NCBI GenBank assembly: GCA_022036555.1
Contig: CM039133.1
Span: forward strand, 48,870,718-48,934,717
Length of the DNA stretch: 64,000 bases
Direction of reading: 5' to 3'
Origin: Microstegium vimineum
Taxonomy: Eukaryota > Streptophyta > Magnoliopsida > Poales > Poaceae
Of the stretch, positions 35,669 to 47,400 are shown in pieces. The position numbers and the translations under genes are program-made. The notes under the pieces are model-generated. The model did no database searches and was not told the origin of the DNA. It saw only the letters and a list, made by a program, of their open reading frames with translations. Each line of letters begins with the position of its first letter. Positions within the stretch are counted from its first letter, which is position 1.

Positions 35669-37271
35669 TCATAAAGGGGCCCTAAAGCCACTGCCACTGA
35701 GTACCAACTGTGAAACCCCTGACACACTGAGTCACTGCCGCTGACACTGCCTGATCAGAAAAACTATCACTGAAAGAGGCCTGCAATGCCACTGACATGC
35801 TCTAGAGGCTTTGCCTCAATCCATACTCGCGGGCTTTGCCCCGAGTTCTCTGGCACTGCCACTAACCCGACTGTCACAAGATAGAATAGAGAGAATATAT
35901 ATAAGCAATATAATCATCTAGGGGTGCGAAAAGCCTATGGAAGCAAGCAATCGAGATAAGAATGGAGTGAAAGTGTCGGCTACCTTAGGTAAGAAGCGTG
36001 TCGATCCAATGCACGTCGGGCTCGGACAGGGAGCACCACGAAGACGACACGTCGATGACTAAAACGCACGACCGACGAGGCAACGATGAAACCCTAGGGT
36101 GGATGAGAATAGTGGAAACCCTAGGGAGGGTTTGCTGGTGGTGATGGCGGGGGGGTTGCTGTGGTTGTGGTGGGAGGAGGGGGGGAGGGGGTTTCTCTGC
36201 TCGGCAAGAGGAGGGAGGAGCAGAGGGTGGCGCGTGGCGGCGCTGCGGGCCGGCGGCGAGCAGAGGAGCGCGTGGCGCAGGCAAGCAAGAAGCTCGGCGG
36301 CGCGAGCGAGCAGGGAGACTGGCGACATGTGCAGAGCACGGGGAGGAGCGCTCGATCCTGCAGGGAGGGATTGGTGGCGAGGTTCGTAGGGCGGCGAAAA
36401 TGGTGTAGCGGCGGTGGTGGTGTACGGTGTCGGGGAAAACAGAGGTGGAGACAGAAGAGGGCAAGCACGAAGAGGTATTTGCGCAAAATATCCAGACTCC
36501 GGACGCAAAAATCTGTCCGGGCACGAGACACAGGATGCGACCGGAGAAACATGCTCTCTGTAACTGATTTATCCGGACGCAGAACTGTGTTCGGACACTG
36601 TCAACAATAGCGACCGGAGCACTGCATGAGAGAGATGCATAGTGAGAGGGCCAACTGGACGCAATTTCAATGGTCCGGACGGCTGAAAACGCGCGTCCGG
36701 ACCTAGCATCCTAAGCAAAACAGGAGAACATAGGAGGATCCGGACGCAAACAATGGTCCGGATCAGAGACAAAAAGAGCGTCCGGACCTTGATCCGAAGC
36801 CCAAAGTGCACTGAAATTGTCATGTCTCTCCCTTGCTCTCTCCCATACTATTTCCAACGCAAACAAGACTCAAAAAAGAACTTGTTGGACATAGTGTGAG
36901 AACCATCACTCAAACCCTCTAAAAATTTCAAATATTTAGCCTTTGGCTTAGCTCTTTTTAGTGAAAATAGGCAATGAGAGAGGGCGAGGAACACCGTAAG
37001 GCCATTAGTAGGGGTATAGTAACAACTTGAGCGTGGAATTCTCCCCCTAAAATGGACGAACTCAGAGGATGCTCAAACTTAACCGAAAAAGAACGAACAA
37101 GCAACAAACATGCATATGCAATGCAATACTTGAATTTGAATCTAGTTGCTTGTCAAGTTTAAACCTCGATTAAGCTTCTTCACACGCTTGAGGGCGGTTA
37201 TCTTAACCGAGTTAGGCAAGCCTATGTGCACGTTCATAAATTAAACATGAATGCAAGGTACCAACACAAGA
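35669..37271 (-). other. copia non-coding leader between pol and the third ORF
   Basis: A GC-rich, CT/AG-biased segment (36050-36450) resembles a gene 5' leader. Next to it (36490-36790) is a cluster of TCCGGACGC and GGTCCGGAC words like those in both LTRs. ORFs in the GC-rich part exist on both strands and are not credible proteins. Confidence 0.5.
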
Positions 37272-39962
37272 TCAACTTTTAGTGAAGTTACTTAGATCAA
37301 GCACATTTAGTTCACTTCTCAACCTACAAAAGGTTACTTCATCAAGTGATTTTGTGAAGATATCCGTCAATTGATCTTCACTTTTTACACCAACTAGGGA
37401 GATATCTTTCTTTGAAACATGATCCCTTAGAAAGTGATGACGGATATCGATGTGCTTAGTGCGGGAGTGTTGAACCGGATTATTAACAAGTTTTACCGCA
37501 CTTTCATTATCACAAAGAAGTGGTACACTTTTAATCTCAACACCATAGTCTAGAAGAGTTTGTTTCATGTATAAGATTTGTGCACAACAAGCTCCAGCGG
37601 CTATGTATTCCGCTTCTGCGGGAGACAAAGCCATGCTATTTTGTTTCTTTGATGACCATGATACAATTGATCTTCCAAGCAAATGGCAACCTCTGGAGGT
37701 ACTCTTCCTATCCACTTTGCAATCAGCATAGTCTGAATCGGAATAGCCTATTAGTTTAAAAGTAGCTCCTTTGGGATACCAAAGGCCAATGTTTGGGGTG
37801 TGCTTTACATATCTAAGGATTCTTTTTACGGCACTTAGATGGGATTCCTTAGGTTTTGCTTGAAACCTAGCACACATGCACACACTAAACATGATATCGG
37901 GTCTAGATGCTGTAAGATATAACAAACTACCAATCATAGAACGGTAGAGAGTTTGATCAATAGGTTTACCGTCCTCATCAAGGTCGAGGTGTCCATTTGT
38001 AGGCATTGGGGTCTTGATAGGCTTACGATCTTCCATCTTGAACTTCTTTAGCACATCATTGGTATACTTCTCTTGAGATACAAATGTGCCTTCTCTCAAT
38101 TGCTTCACTTGAAACCCAAGGAAGAAGGTAAGCTCTCCAATCATGGACATCTCAAATTCCTTCGACATCAAGTCACCAAACTCCTTGCAATGATCTTCAT
38201 TCGTCGAGCCAAAGATAATATCATCAACATACACTTGACAAATGAAGATATCTCCATCTTGCTTCTTGGTGAATAGTGTTGTATCAACCTTCCCAATAGT
38301 GAATCCCTTCTTGAATAGGAAGTCCTGAAGACGCTCATACCAAGCTCTAGGGGCTTGCTTTAGCCCATATAGCGCCTTGGACAACCTATAAACATGGTTA
38401 GGATATCTAGGGTCCTCAAAACCGGGAGGTTGATTGACATAGACTAGTTCATTTATGAAACCATTTAAGAATGCACTTTTCACATCCATTTGATATAACT
38501 TCATATCATGGTGTGATGCATATGAAAGGAGGATATGTATGGCTTCAAGTCTTGCAACAGGTGCAAAGGTCTCCCCAAAATCCAAGCCTTTAACTTGGGA
38601 GAACCCCTTTGCAACTAGCCTTGCCTTGTTTCTAACCACTTGACCTTGATCATCTTGCTTATTGCAGAACACCCACTTAGTTCCTATCACTCTTGCATCT
38701 TGTGGCTTTTCTTCTAGAGTCCACACTTGATTTCGAGTGAAGTTGTTCAATTCTTCATGCATAGCATTCACCCAATCCGGATTCTCAAGCGCTTCCTCTA
38801 CACAACTAGGATCAACACAAGAAACAAAGGAGTGATGTTCAATAAATGAAGCAATCTTTTGGGACCGAGTCATTACTCCCCTTGAAGGACTCCCAATGAT
38901 GAGTTCTTGTGGATGAGATTGGAGTATGGGTGCGGATCTTTTATTAACCACTTGAGGAGGAGGTGTATGTGCATCAATATCTTGAGCTTGGGCCTCTACT
39001 TGAGCTTGAGGGATGAATGTATCTTCATTTGTTTCCCTCACTTTATCATCATCATCTTGAGGCCCTTGTGATGTAGAAGGTTGAGCACTTGGATCAACTT
39101 CAACCACCACTTGATCTTCTTCTTTGGGGTTGATTGCACCGATAGGCATGTTCTTCATACCCTTCCTCAATGGTTCATCACCTACATCATCAAGATTTTC
39201 ATTTGCTCCTTGGGAGCCATTAGTCTCATCAAATTCCAAGTCATACGTTTCTTCAACTAAGCCGGTGGCTTGGTTAAATACACGGTATGCTTTGGATTTC
39301 AAGGAATAACCAACTAGGAAACCAATATCACATATTCTTTGAAAGTTCCCTAGATGATGACGCTTATTGTAGATGTAGACCTTGCACCCAAACACCCTAA
39401 AGAATGATACATCCGGCTTCTTCCCATTGAGTAACTCATATGGTGTCTTCTTCAAGAATCTTTGGATGAACAATCTATTTGAAGCATAGCATGCGGTGTT
39501 GATCACTTCGGCCCAAAACTTCTCTGGGGTGTCATACTCATCTAGCATGGTTCTTGCAAGAGTAATTAGTGTCCGGTTCTTCCTCTCAACCACTCCATTT
39601 TCTTGAGGTGTGTATGTTGCGGACACTTCATGCTTGATCCCAACTTCATCACAATAATCTTCAATCTTTGTGTTGATGAACTCGGTGCCATTGTCACTTC
39701 TTATTTTCTTGATCTCTACATCAAATTCATTTTGGGCTCTCTTGGCAAACTTTTTGAATGAGCTTGTGGCTTCCCCTTTGTCATGAAGAAATAACACCCA
39801 TGTGTATCTTGAATAGTCATCCACAATCACAAGACAAAAGAGGTTGCCTCCCAAACTAGCATATGTTGTAGGTCCAAATATATCCATGTGTAGAAGCTCA
39901 AGAACTCTTGATGTTGACATGAATGCTTTGTGGGGGTGAGTGTTGGCAACTTGCTTGTCGGC
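37272..39962 (-). CDS. copia pol: integrase, reverse transcriptase and RNase H
   Basis: One open frame of about 880 codons with no internal stop. Order on the minus strand: integrase core with its acidic triad (HMDIFGP, RSDNGTEF, NGVVERKNR); a variable acidic linker; reverse transcriptase with MDVKSAFLNG and the catalytic VYVDD box; and RNase H (SDSDYADCK, AEAEYIAA, HIDIRHHFLRDH). The C-terminus is KS. The motifs look intact. The frame is cut off upstream by one TAA at 39963-39965, so it is no longer fused to gag-protease. It would have copied the element RNA and inserted the DNA. Confidence 0.93.
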   Translation of the reverse strand, partial: ADKQVANTHPHKAFMSTSRVLELLHMDIFGPTTYASLGGNLFCLVIVDDYSRYTWVLFLHDKGEATSSFKKFAKRAQNEFDVEIKKIRSDNGTEFINTKIEDYCDEVGIKHEVSATYTPQENGVVERKNRTLITLARTMLDEYDTPEKFWAEVINTACYASNRLFIQRFLKKTPYELLNGKKPDVSFFRVFGCKVYIYNKRHHLGNFQRICDIGFLVGYSLKSKAYRVFNQATGLVEETYDLEFDETNGSQGANENLDDVGDEPLRKGMKNMPIGAINPKEEDQVVVEVDPSAQPSTSQGPQDDDDKVRETNEDTFIPQAQVEAQAQDIDAHTPPPQVVNKRSAPILQSHPQELIIGSPSRGVMTRSQKIASFIEHHSFVSCVDPSCVEEALENPDWVNAMHEELNNFTRNQVWTLEEKPQDARVIGTKWVFCNKQDDQGQVVRNKARLVAKGFSQVKGLDFGETFAPVARLEAIHILLSYASHHDMKLYQMDVKSAFLNGFINELVYVNQPPGFEDPRYPNHVYRLSKALYGLKQAPRAWYERLQDFLFKKGFTIGKVDTTLFTKKQDGDIFICQVYVDDIIFGSTNEDHCKEFGDLMSKEFEMSMIGELTFFLGFQVKQLREGTFVSQEKYTNDVLKKFKMEDRKPIKTPMPTNGHLDLDEDGKPIDQTLYRSMIGSLLYLTASRPDIMFSVCMCARFQAKPKESHLSAVKRILRYVKHTPNIGLWYPKGATFKLIGYSDSDYADCKVDRKSTSRGCHLLGRSIVSWSSKKQNSMALSPAEAEYIAAGACCAQILYMKQTLLDYGVEIKSVPLLCDNESAVKLVNNPVQHSRTKHIDIRHHFLRDHVSKKDISLVGVKSEDQLTDIFTKSLDEVTFCRLRSELNVLDLSNFTKS

Positions 39963-40507
39963 TTAACATGCACTACAAAGCTTATCCTTTTCAAACACAA
40001 CATCCTTGATGCCTCTAACCATTTCCTTCTTCAATAGCTTCTTGAGAGTAGACATTCCAACATGAGCTAGCCTTCTATGCCACAACCAACCAAGAGATGA
40101 CTTAGTGAATAAGCATGTTTGGAGGTTGGCATCATTTGATGAGAAATCCACAAGGTAGAGGTTATTGTGCCAAAAGCCTTTGAATATGACTTGACTATCA
40201 TCAATATTTGACACAATGATTTCATTAGCAATGAATAAGCATTGGAAACCAAGATCACACAATTGGCCAACCAAGAGTAAGTTTAAGCTTAGTGATGCAA
40301 CTAACAAGACATTTGATATTGAGTTGTCATTTGAGATTGCCACTTTCCAAGTCCTTTGACCTTTCCCTTTGAGTTGTCCCCAAATGTAATCTTGTCTTGA
40401 TTGTTGACATCTTCTTCTATTGAGGTGAACATCCGGGGGTCACCGGTCATGTGTTGAGTGCATCCACTATCAATCACCCAATGACTTCCACCGGTCTTGT
40501 AGTTCAC
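39963..40507 (-). pseudogene. copia protease and pre-integrase segment, interrupted
   Basis: The aspartic protease active site (VIDSGCTQHMTG) is in the frame 40507-40301. The pre-integrase region, including the zinc-binding HRRLAHVG motif, continues in the frame 40343-39963. A frameshift near 40310-40340 and a TAA at 39963-39965 separate it from the integrase core. The codon at the stop site could have been CAA or CAG. Confidence 0.8.
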
Positions 40508-40523
40508 CTACACACACAAGAGA

Positions 40524-42891
40524 TCAAGCTTGTTGTTTAGGCACCCATTGAGTACAAGGGCCCATTGCTTTCTCTACTAGTGTCTTAGCCACCCAAAGTG
40601 TCTTTGGTCTATTCTTGTTGGGTGGTCCTAAGAACACAACAAGTGTCCTTCCCTTGACATCCTTGTTGATGACATAGTGAGCATTGTATGCAAAATGCCT
40701 AGTGTGCTTGGACAAGGGTTGTGGAGGTGGAGTCACACAATCATGAGCAAAGTTTCCTTGCTTTCCACACTCAAAGCATGTCTTCATCTTTGGCTTTGGC
40801 TTTGGCTTTGCTTGATAGAAGTACTTGGCTTGTTGTTGATATTGAGCTTTGGCTTTAGATTTGGCCTTCTTCACTTGAGCGGACTTGTAACCAAGACCGG
40901 CTTTGTCATTCTTCATGACGGTGTTCATGAGGAGCTCACTTTGAAGATTGTGGTCCTTTGTGAACTTCTCCATTCCAATGGCTAGATGGTTCTTATCATT
41001 CTTTAGCCTCTTGTTCTCTTCTCTAAGCATATCAACTTCAAGTGCCACATCATAGTCTTCATCTTGTGACTCAATCACAATTGACTTGGTTGTCTTGAGC
41101 TTGATAAGATCTTGCTTGAGCTTTTCATTCTCATTCTTGATCTTGACATAGTCATCATAGTGATCCGCCACAACCACTTGCTTGCCTTTGCACTTAGGCT
41201 CTTGCTCAATTGGCTCAACAATCAAATCATCACAAGATGTGCCAATGTCAATCTTTACAATGGGGTTAGCATCAATAGTCAAAGCATCTTCAAAACATTC
41301 ATTAGCTATAAGGAGAGTATCATAGTTCATTTTTACTTCGGTGTACTCTTCCCTAAGCTCTTGTGATGTCCTCTCTAGCTTATCATGTTTCTCTTTTAGC
41401 TCTTTGAGAGAGGATTTGAGATCCCTAGCATGTGAGGATAAGGATTTGTTTTCACTAATTAGCTCATCACTAGCATTGGATGTTATTTCAAGTTTATCTT
41501 GCAAGTCATCATTTTCTTTTTCAAGCTCTTCATTTTTAGCTTGCTCCTTATTCACAATTTTAGTATACTTAGTGAGCAATTTTATGAGTTCATCATAAGA
41601 AAGAGCTTGGTATTCCTTTTTTACTTTCATTACCACTCTCATCACTATCCTCTACTTTGGATTGTACCTTCCGGTCACCCTTAGCCATAAGGCATAGGTG
41701 TGTAGAGGATGTAGTGAAGGAAGACGGTGGTGGTGGAGGAGGCAATGAAGTTCCAATGACTAGTGCGGCCACCTTCTCATCATCACTATCATCGTCGGAT
41801 GAATCACTTGAATCTTCAATGTCGGTTAACCAATCACCAACTATGTATGCCTTGCCATCTTTCTTCTTTTGGTGTTGGAACCTCTTCTTCTTGAAGCCAT
41901 CTCTCTTCTTGTGTGGCTTCTCATCTTTCTTCTCATCGTCACTTGACTCATCTTTTTGCTCTTTGCCATTCTTGTACTTCTTCTTGTACTTGTCCTTCTT
42001 GGGCTTGGTGCATTGGTGAGCTAGATGGCCAAGATCACCACAATTGAAGCAATCCATTTCCGACAATGGCCTCCTCTTGTTGCTTGTGAAGAACTTCTTT
42101 CTTGAATCAAACTTGACACCGCTCTTGTTTAGCTTCTTTAGCATCTTGGTGGTCTTCTTCACCATTAGAGCGATGTTTGAGTCATCATCATCTTCACTTG
42201 AGGTATCATACACCACCTTTGACTTGCCCGTGTCATGGCTAGCTTTGAAGGCCAAGTCTTTCTTCTTGGTGGATGATGAAGCTTCATCTTCTTTGTGGAA
42301 GTGTATGTACATCTCATGTGCATTGATATTTCCCAAGACTTGAGTTGGCGTATATTTGGAAAGATCACCTTGATGCAACATGGTCACAATGTTGGCATAC
42401 TTGGCAATTGGAAGCACACAAAGAATCTTCCTCACAACATCGGCTTCATCCATTTGATTTAGCCCAAGAGCATTCAATTCTTCTACAAGAACATTTAGGC
42501 GTGAGTACATTTCATTAGCATTCTCATGAGCAAGCATGGTAAAAGCATTCATCTTATTCATGACTAAGTGATATCGCTCTTCCCGCTCGCTCTTTGTGCC
42601 CCCATGAAGAGCACAAATGTTCTTCCACAACTCATGTGCGTTCTTTGAGGTTAGCACATGGTTGAACACATCCTTGCCAATGCCCCTAAAGAGGGTGTTG
42701 CGGGCTTTGGCATTCCACTTCTCATAGTGGACTTCGTCACCGAATGGTTCTCCATCATAGGCCGGAAAACCATCGGTGGCGGCTTTGAGCACACCAACAT
42801 CTAAGGCTTCGAGGTAAGCCTCCATACGCACTTTCCAATATGGAAAGTCATCTCCATCAAACATGGGCGGCGGTCCATCCCCATGGGACAT
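40524..42891 (-). pseudogene. copia gag, frameshifted
   Basis: The first part (42891-41593, 432 codons) begins MSHGDGPPPMFDGDDFPYWK, the usual copia gag start, and has a CCHC knuckle CFNCGDLGHLAHQC. The remainder (about 41640-40524) reads in another frame, is coiled-coil and Lys/Glu-rich, and ends with a second knuckle, CFECGKQGNFAHDC. The switch lies at a six-base A-run on the minus strand (41617-41622), so a one-base slip is the likely cause. In the second knuckle the usual His position is Asn. Gag would form the particle shell. Confidence 0.85.
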
Positions 42892-42928
42892 CTTGCTCTA
42901 GGCGGTGAAGCCTAATTTAGAGCAACAC

Positions 42929-42943
42929 GGCTTTGATACCAAT
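42929..42943 (-). other. copia primer-binding site (initiator tRNA-Met type)
   Basis: On the minus strand, TTGGTATCAAAGCC directly follows the LTR end CCGTTCA. It closely resembles TGGTATCAGAGC, the complement of plant initiator methionine tRNA used by copia elements. Confidence 0.75.
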
Positions 42944-44337
42944 TGAACGGATCAAGATGCCCAAGAGGGGGGGGTGAATTGGGCTCTTTTAAATTTCTAA
43001 GCAATAATTAAAACCTATCAAGAGTCAATTAACCCCCTAGTGCTTTCCCAAGTGTGTCCTAGCTAAACAAGCAAGACAAGGCAATGAAAGCGGTAAAGCC
43101 ATATGCAATTCTACTCAGCAACAAAAATAAATGCGGAAAGTAGTGCTTAAGAGTAAATGCAATAAGTAAGGAGTAGAGGCAAAGGAAAATTGACACGACG
43201 ACATTTTGGGGAGGTATCGAGGAGTTGACACTCCCCCCCCTATCCTCGTTGGAGCACCCCGCGCAAGGGTATCGCTCCCCTTAGTCCGCGCAAGGACTAA
43301 GGCTCTCTCTATGGGCTGATTCTTGGGCCACTCCGGCTCGGTGAATCGCCCACAACCGATCACAATCGAACTTGGGGCATCCACAAGGAACACCACCGGA
43401 TGATCACCAAGCAAACCTCCGCAAAACCGCTAGGTGATGTCGATCACCAAGAGTAACAAGCACTAACTCTCACTTGACCAAGGCTAGTCTAGTGATTGAA
43501 TGGATGCACACTTGCTAACTCAGCAACTAGTGAGAACAACACATGGAATGGAAATTCACACTCACACTAGGGCTCTTGCACTTTTTGCACTCTCACAAGC
43601 AAACTCAGCAATTGGAATGGGGAAGAGAGATGCCATGGGGCTGATGGGAAAGTATAAATACCACCCAGCAAGCCCCTACCGTTGAGGCAAAACCAACCTC
43701 TCTAGTCCACTCCCGGGCAAAGGGTGAGAGAGGGATTTTGTACCCTCAGGGATGCGTCCGGACCCTCTCACTTCAGTGTTCTCAGCACTGAAACCCTGGG
43801 AGTCCGGGCGCACTTTCTAGTCCCCAAAACGCAAGCAATCGGACAGCGTCCGGATCTATTCTACTCTCTCTGGAACTCTCGTGTTGGGTCCGGACGCAGC
43901 CAAGGTCTGGACTCAACACAACCGGACAGCGTCCGGATCAACTGCACTCTCTGGAACTCTCTGTGTAGGGTCCCGGACGCAACCTGCTGTCCGGACCCCC
44001 GCACTGTTCACTGCGTCCGATCGCCTGCAACATGCAGAGCTAACCCTAGGGTCCGGAAAGCACAACCCAATGGTCCGGGACCCAGAGATACACTTTGTCC
44101 GGACCTTCTTTTCCAGGGCAAAATCAACACACTTCCTTCATGGAAGTTTCTCCCACTTTGTCCAAGACTACTTCTAAAGCTTCCTAGTGCTAGTTTGACA
44201 AGTGTGCACCACACCTAACCACTAACCCCTCCTAGGGCAAGCTACTAGATAGAACCCCTCTTAATAGTACGATCAAAGGAAAAAGTAAAGGTGCAAACTA
44301 CTCAGGGGCTCCAACTCCAAAGACATTAGACCTAGTC
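42944..44337 (-). repeat. copia 5' LTR (outer end missing in gap)
   Basis: Matches the 3' LTR from its inner end; roughly 190 bp of the outer end are missing. Near the inner end the copies agree closely. Towards the gap the differences grow and are mostly base-run length changes (C-runs, G-runs) and short indels. The same TATAAATA motif is at 43653-43660 on the plus strand. Confidence 0.85.
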
Positions 44338-44437
44338 NNNNNNNNNNNNNNNNNNNNNNNNNNNNNNNNNNNNNNNNNNNNNNNNNNNNNNNNNNNNNNN
44401 NNNNNNNNNNNNNNNNNNNNNNNNNNNNNNNNNNNNN
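44338..44437. other. assembly gap (100 N) between copia LTR and CAT exon 5
   Basis: Exactly 100 N. It hides the copia 5' LTR outer end and the 3' part of the CAT gene, and perhaps the rest of the gypsy element. Confidence 0.95.
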
Positions 44438-47400
44438 GGAACGCGGCGACCGCAGCGAGCGCGGCCGCCGCGGTCACCGACAGGAGCCCGGCCTTCGCGG
44501 CGCCTCCCGGCGCGAACTGCCATAGCAGCGTGAAGCAGAGCGCGATGAGAGAGAACGCCCCGATGAATGCCAGCGTCGGCCACGCTGATCTCCTTTGCTT
44601 GCAGGGGTCCGGGTCGCCCACGTAGCGGCGGTACACGACGGCGTTCGCCACCATGTAGAAGACGAATAGCGTGCCGATTGAGACGAGGTTTAGCAGCACG
44701 TCTAGCTCCGTGAACAGCGCCAGCGCCGCTGTCAGTAGACCTGCATGGACATACTAGTAGTCAACCCTCATGTGATGCGTTGACTTGTTTCCAGAAACCC
44801 GTGTCCTGTTCGCCTCTCGTCACGGGCGGGAGACCCGCCGCTGTCGGCTGTCGGTTGTCGGCTCTGCTGACGAGAAACCCGAGGCGCTGACTGACAGGGC
44901 GCCAACGGTTTTCGAGTTGGTCGGAATCGGAGCAGGTGACGATCACGAAGGGCAGGCAGGGAAGTACTGTACGCACCGAGGAAGGCGGAGGCGTTGACGG
45001 GGGTGGCGGTGCGGGGGTCAACACGGGCGAGCCAGGCGGGGACGACGGCAGAGCGGGCGATGACGCACAGGTACCGTGCCTGTCCCAGCATGGCAACCAT
45101 CAGCGACGTGAGGATGCCGAGGCTAGCGCCGGCGCCGATGACGTTGGACACCCAAGCCATCCCGTCCTTCCCCTTGAACGCCCCCGAGAACGGCGCCTCC
45201 GGGTCGATCTGCACGACACATCCGAACCAGGTGAGAAAACAAAAAAAAAATACTCCACGTGAGGGATGGCAGGCAGGCAAGCACAGTGACGTAAGCAACG
45301 TACGGCGTCGTACGGGAGGAGCATGGACATGGAAGCAGCCATGAGACAGTAAAGCCCGGTGACGAGGACGACGGATCCTGAGACGCCGGCAGGGATGTCG
45401 CGGCGAGGCCGTTCCACCTCCTCGGCCATGGTGGACACGGCGTCGTAGCCGATGTAGCTCAGGTACACCGCGGCCGCGCCGTCGAACACGCCCGCCGCGC
45501 CGCGCGGGAAGAAGCCGCCCGGGTTGTGCGCCGGGTCGGCGGCGCGGCTCGTGTTCCGCGCGTCGCCGTAAGCGAACCCCATCGCGATGATGAAGAGGAT
45601 GAACAACACGTGTACGCACGTCAGCACCAGGTTCACCACCGAGCTCTCCTTCGTGCTGCTTGCATCCCACCGCCCACCGCCCCCATATATGGAATGGAGA
45701 AGAGAATCGTTTCGTCGTCAGCACACCAAACTAGACAGTATGTGCCAAATTTTGGATTTTATATTGACAATAAATAAAGATGCTTACGCGCGGGGGAGAA
45801 AAAAAAAGCTTGCTTTGCAATACCACTACAGTTTTTTTTTTAATTTTTTTTTTTTAAAAAAAACTTTGCATCCTGAGGATGATGGGCAAGATTCTTTCCC
45901 TTATGATCTTTAAGAGAATATTTAAATTTTCCAGAACAGGGAGAATCGGAGATGTGAATCGGTTCCACTTGCTCTGAACAAGATCACAACTGGTGACAGA
46001 TCAGAGCAGAGGAAGCCATCGATGAAACTAGCAACAAGACCACCAGATGCACCTAGTACACCGGTCAGGTGATGAGAATTTGGAAGAAAAAGGTGATTTT
46101 TATATTGTATAAAAATGAAAATTGGATCAAACTGTGGAGGATGGACACTACGGAGTAGTACTGTATACTACTAAAATAGGAGTATTTGAACTAAAGTTTG
46201 GACTCTCTGCAGGAAAGGACTCTGATATGGCCAAAAAGTTCTGTGACAGACTGCGAACCAAGAGAAAAGACAACTAGAATTGACACTTGTACGCAAAACC
46301 TCTCTCCAAAAGACAAAACAACGTTTTCTATACCAAATTATTTTTTGAGAAAAAAAATACAAATTTAAATGAAAAATGACACAGTCGTTGACCTCTGACT
46401 ACACAGGTACAGTAGTCAATATACGAACCTGTAACAGATGCAGACGGAGAGCAGGAGGATGACGCCGACGGCGACGAGGTCCACCTGGTTGAACCCCTCG
46501 GGGAGGCCCGGCACGGGGATCCGCCACTTGCTGGGCGCGTCCACGCCGACCGCCGTGCCGAGGTACGCCGTGAAGCTGCGCGCCACGGCGGCGTTGGAGA
46601 AGACGTACTCCATGATCAGGTTCGCGCCCGTCAGGAACGCCGCGAACTCCCCTGCAAGCGCAGGCTTATGGTCATGGACTCAACAACTGAACTGAAGAAC
46701 ATGCATGATGCACGCACGCTTATACTACTGTAGAATTAGCCGCAGTCGCTGTCCATTGTTGCTACTTTCATGGTGGTTTGTGGAAAACGAGTGGCATATA
46801 TGGATGCATCTAGCTCTTTCTTCTTGGAAGAAAGTCCAGGTCCCATGAAGAGGGACCAAAAGGGCGATTGCTGAAAGGGACTTCCAGCTAGCATTATTTG
46901 GATATGGATGTTTGTGTGAGGGAGTCACTCATAAAAATTGTTGAGTCGCAATCTAGCCTTTTCCTCTGCTGTTCATACAATCATGCCGGTGTTTCTGAAA
47001 TCCCAAGGGGGGAAATTTGAGGTCTGAACAAAGTTGGGCTTCTTTATTAGATTCTATAAATGTGCAGAAACTCTGGAAAGAAAGAACCAAAAACACAAGA
47101 AAACAACCAAAAACAGCGTCATCAAAACAACCAAGTGTCAACAACCAATTACTCCATCCATCGCAAAATAAAGTTATTTTATAGCTATGTACTATATCTA
47201 GACGAGCCTTTGGCCTTTGTGTAGGTGCATAGCTAGAAATGCATTTATTCTAGTATGGAGGTACTTCTATACAGTATCATAGATAGAAAATTACTCTACT
47301 TTTTTTTCTTAAAAATAGAAAGAGATATCCAAAGAATCAACAGGGACAGCTCAAGGATACTTTAAGGTGGCTTCAGGCATACACATGAGACATGAGTACT

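Larger units (their letters stand above)
30844..44337 (-). mobile_element. SIRE/Maximus-like Ty1/copia retrotransposon, nearly full length, minus strand
   Basis: Reading on the minus strand: 5' LTR (44337-42944, outer end lost in the gap), primer-binding site, gag, protease, integrase, RT and RNase H, a decayed third ORF, polypurine tract, 3' LTR (32427-30844). Integrase before RT fixes it as Ty1/copia. The large gag with two zinc knuckles, the extra ORF after pol and the size over 13 kb fit the SIRE lineage. It sits next to the truncated gypsy element, which it probably interrupted. Target-site duplications cannot be checked because one end is in the gap. Confidence 0.9.

Noticed and set aside
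36059..36610. Several 140-180 codon ORFs on both strands
   Set aside because: They lie in the GC-rich leader of the copia third ORF and show Pro/Arg low complexity without homology.
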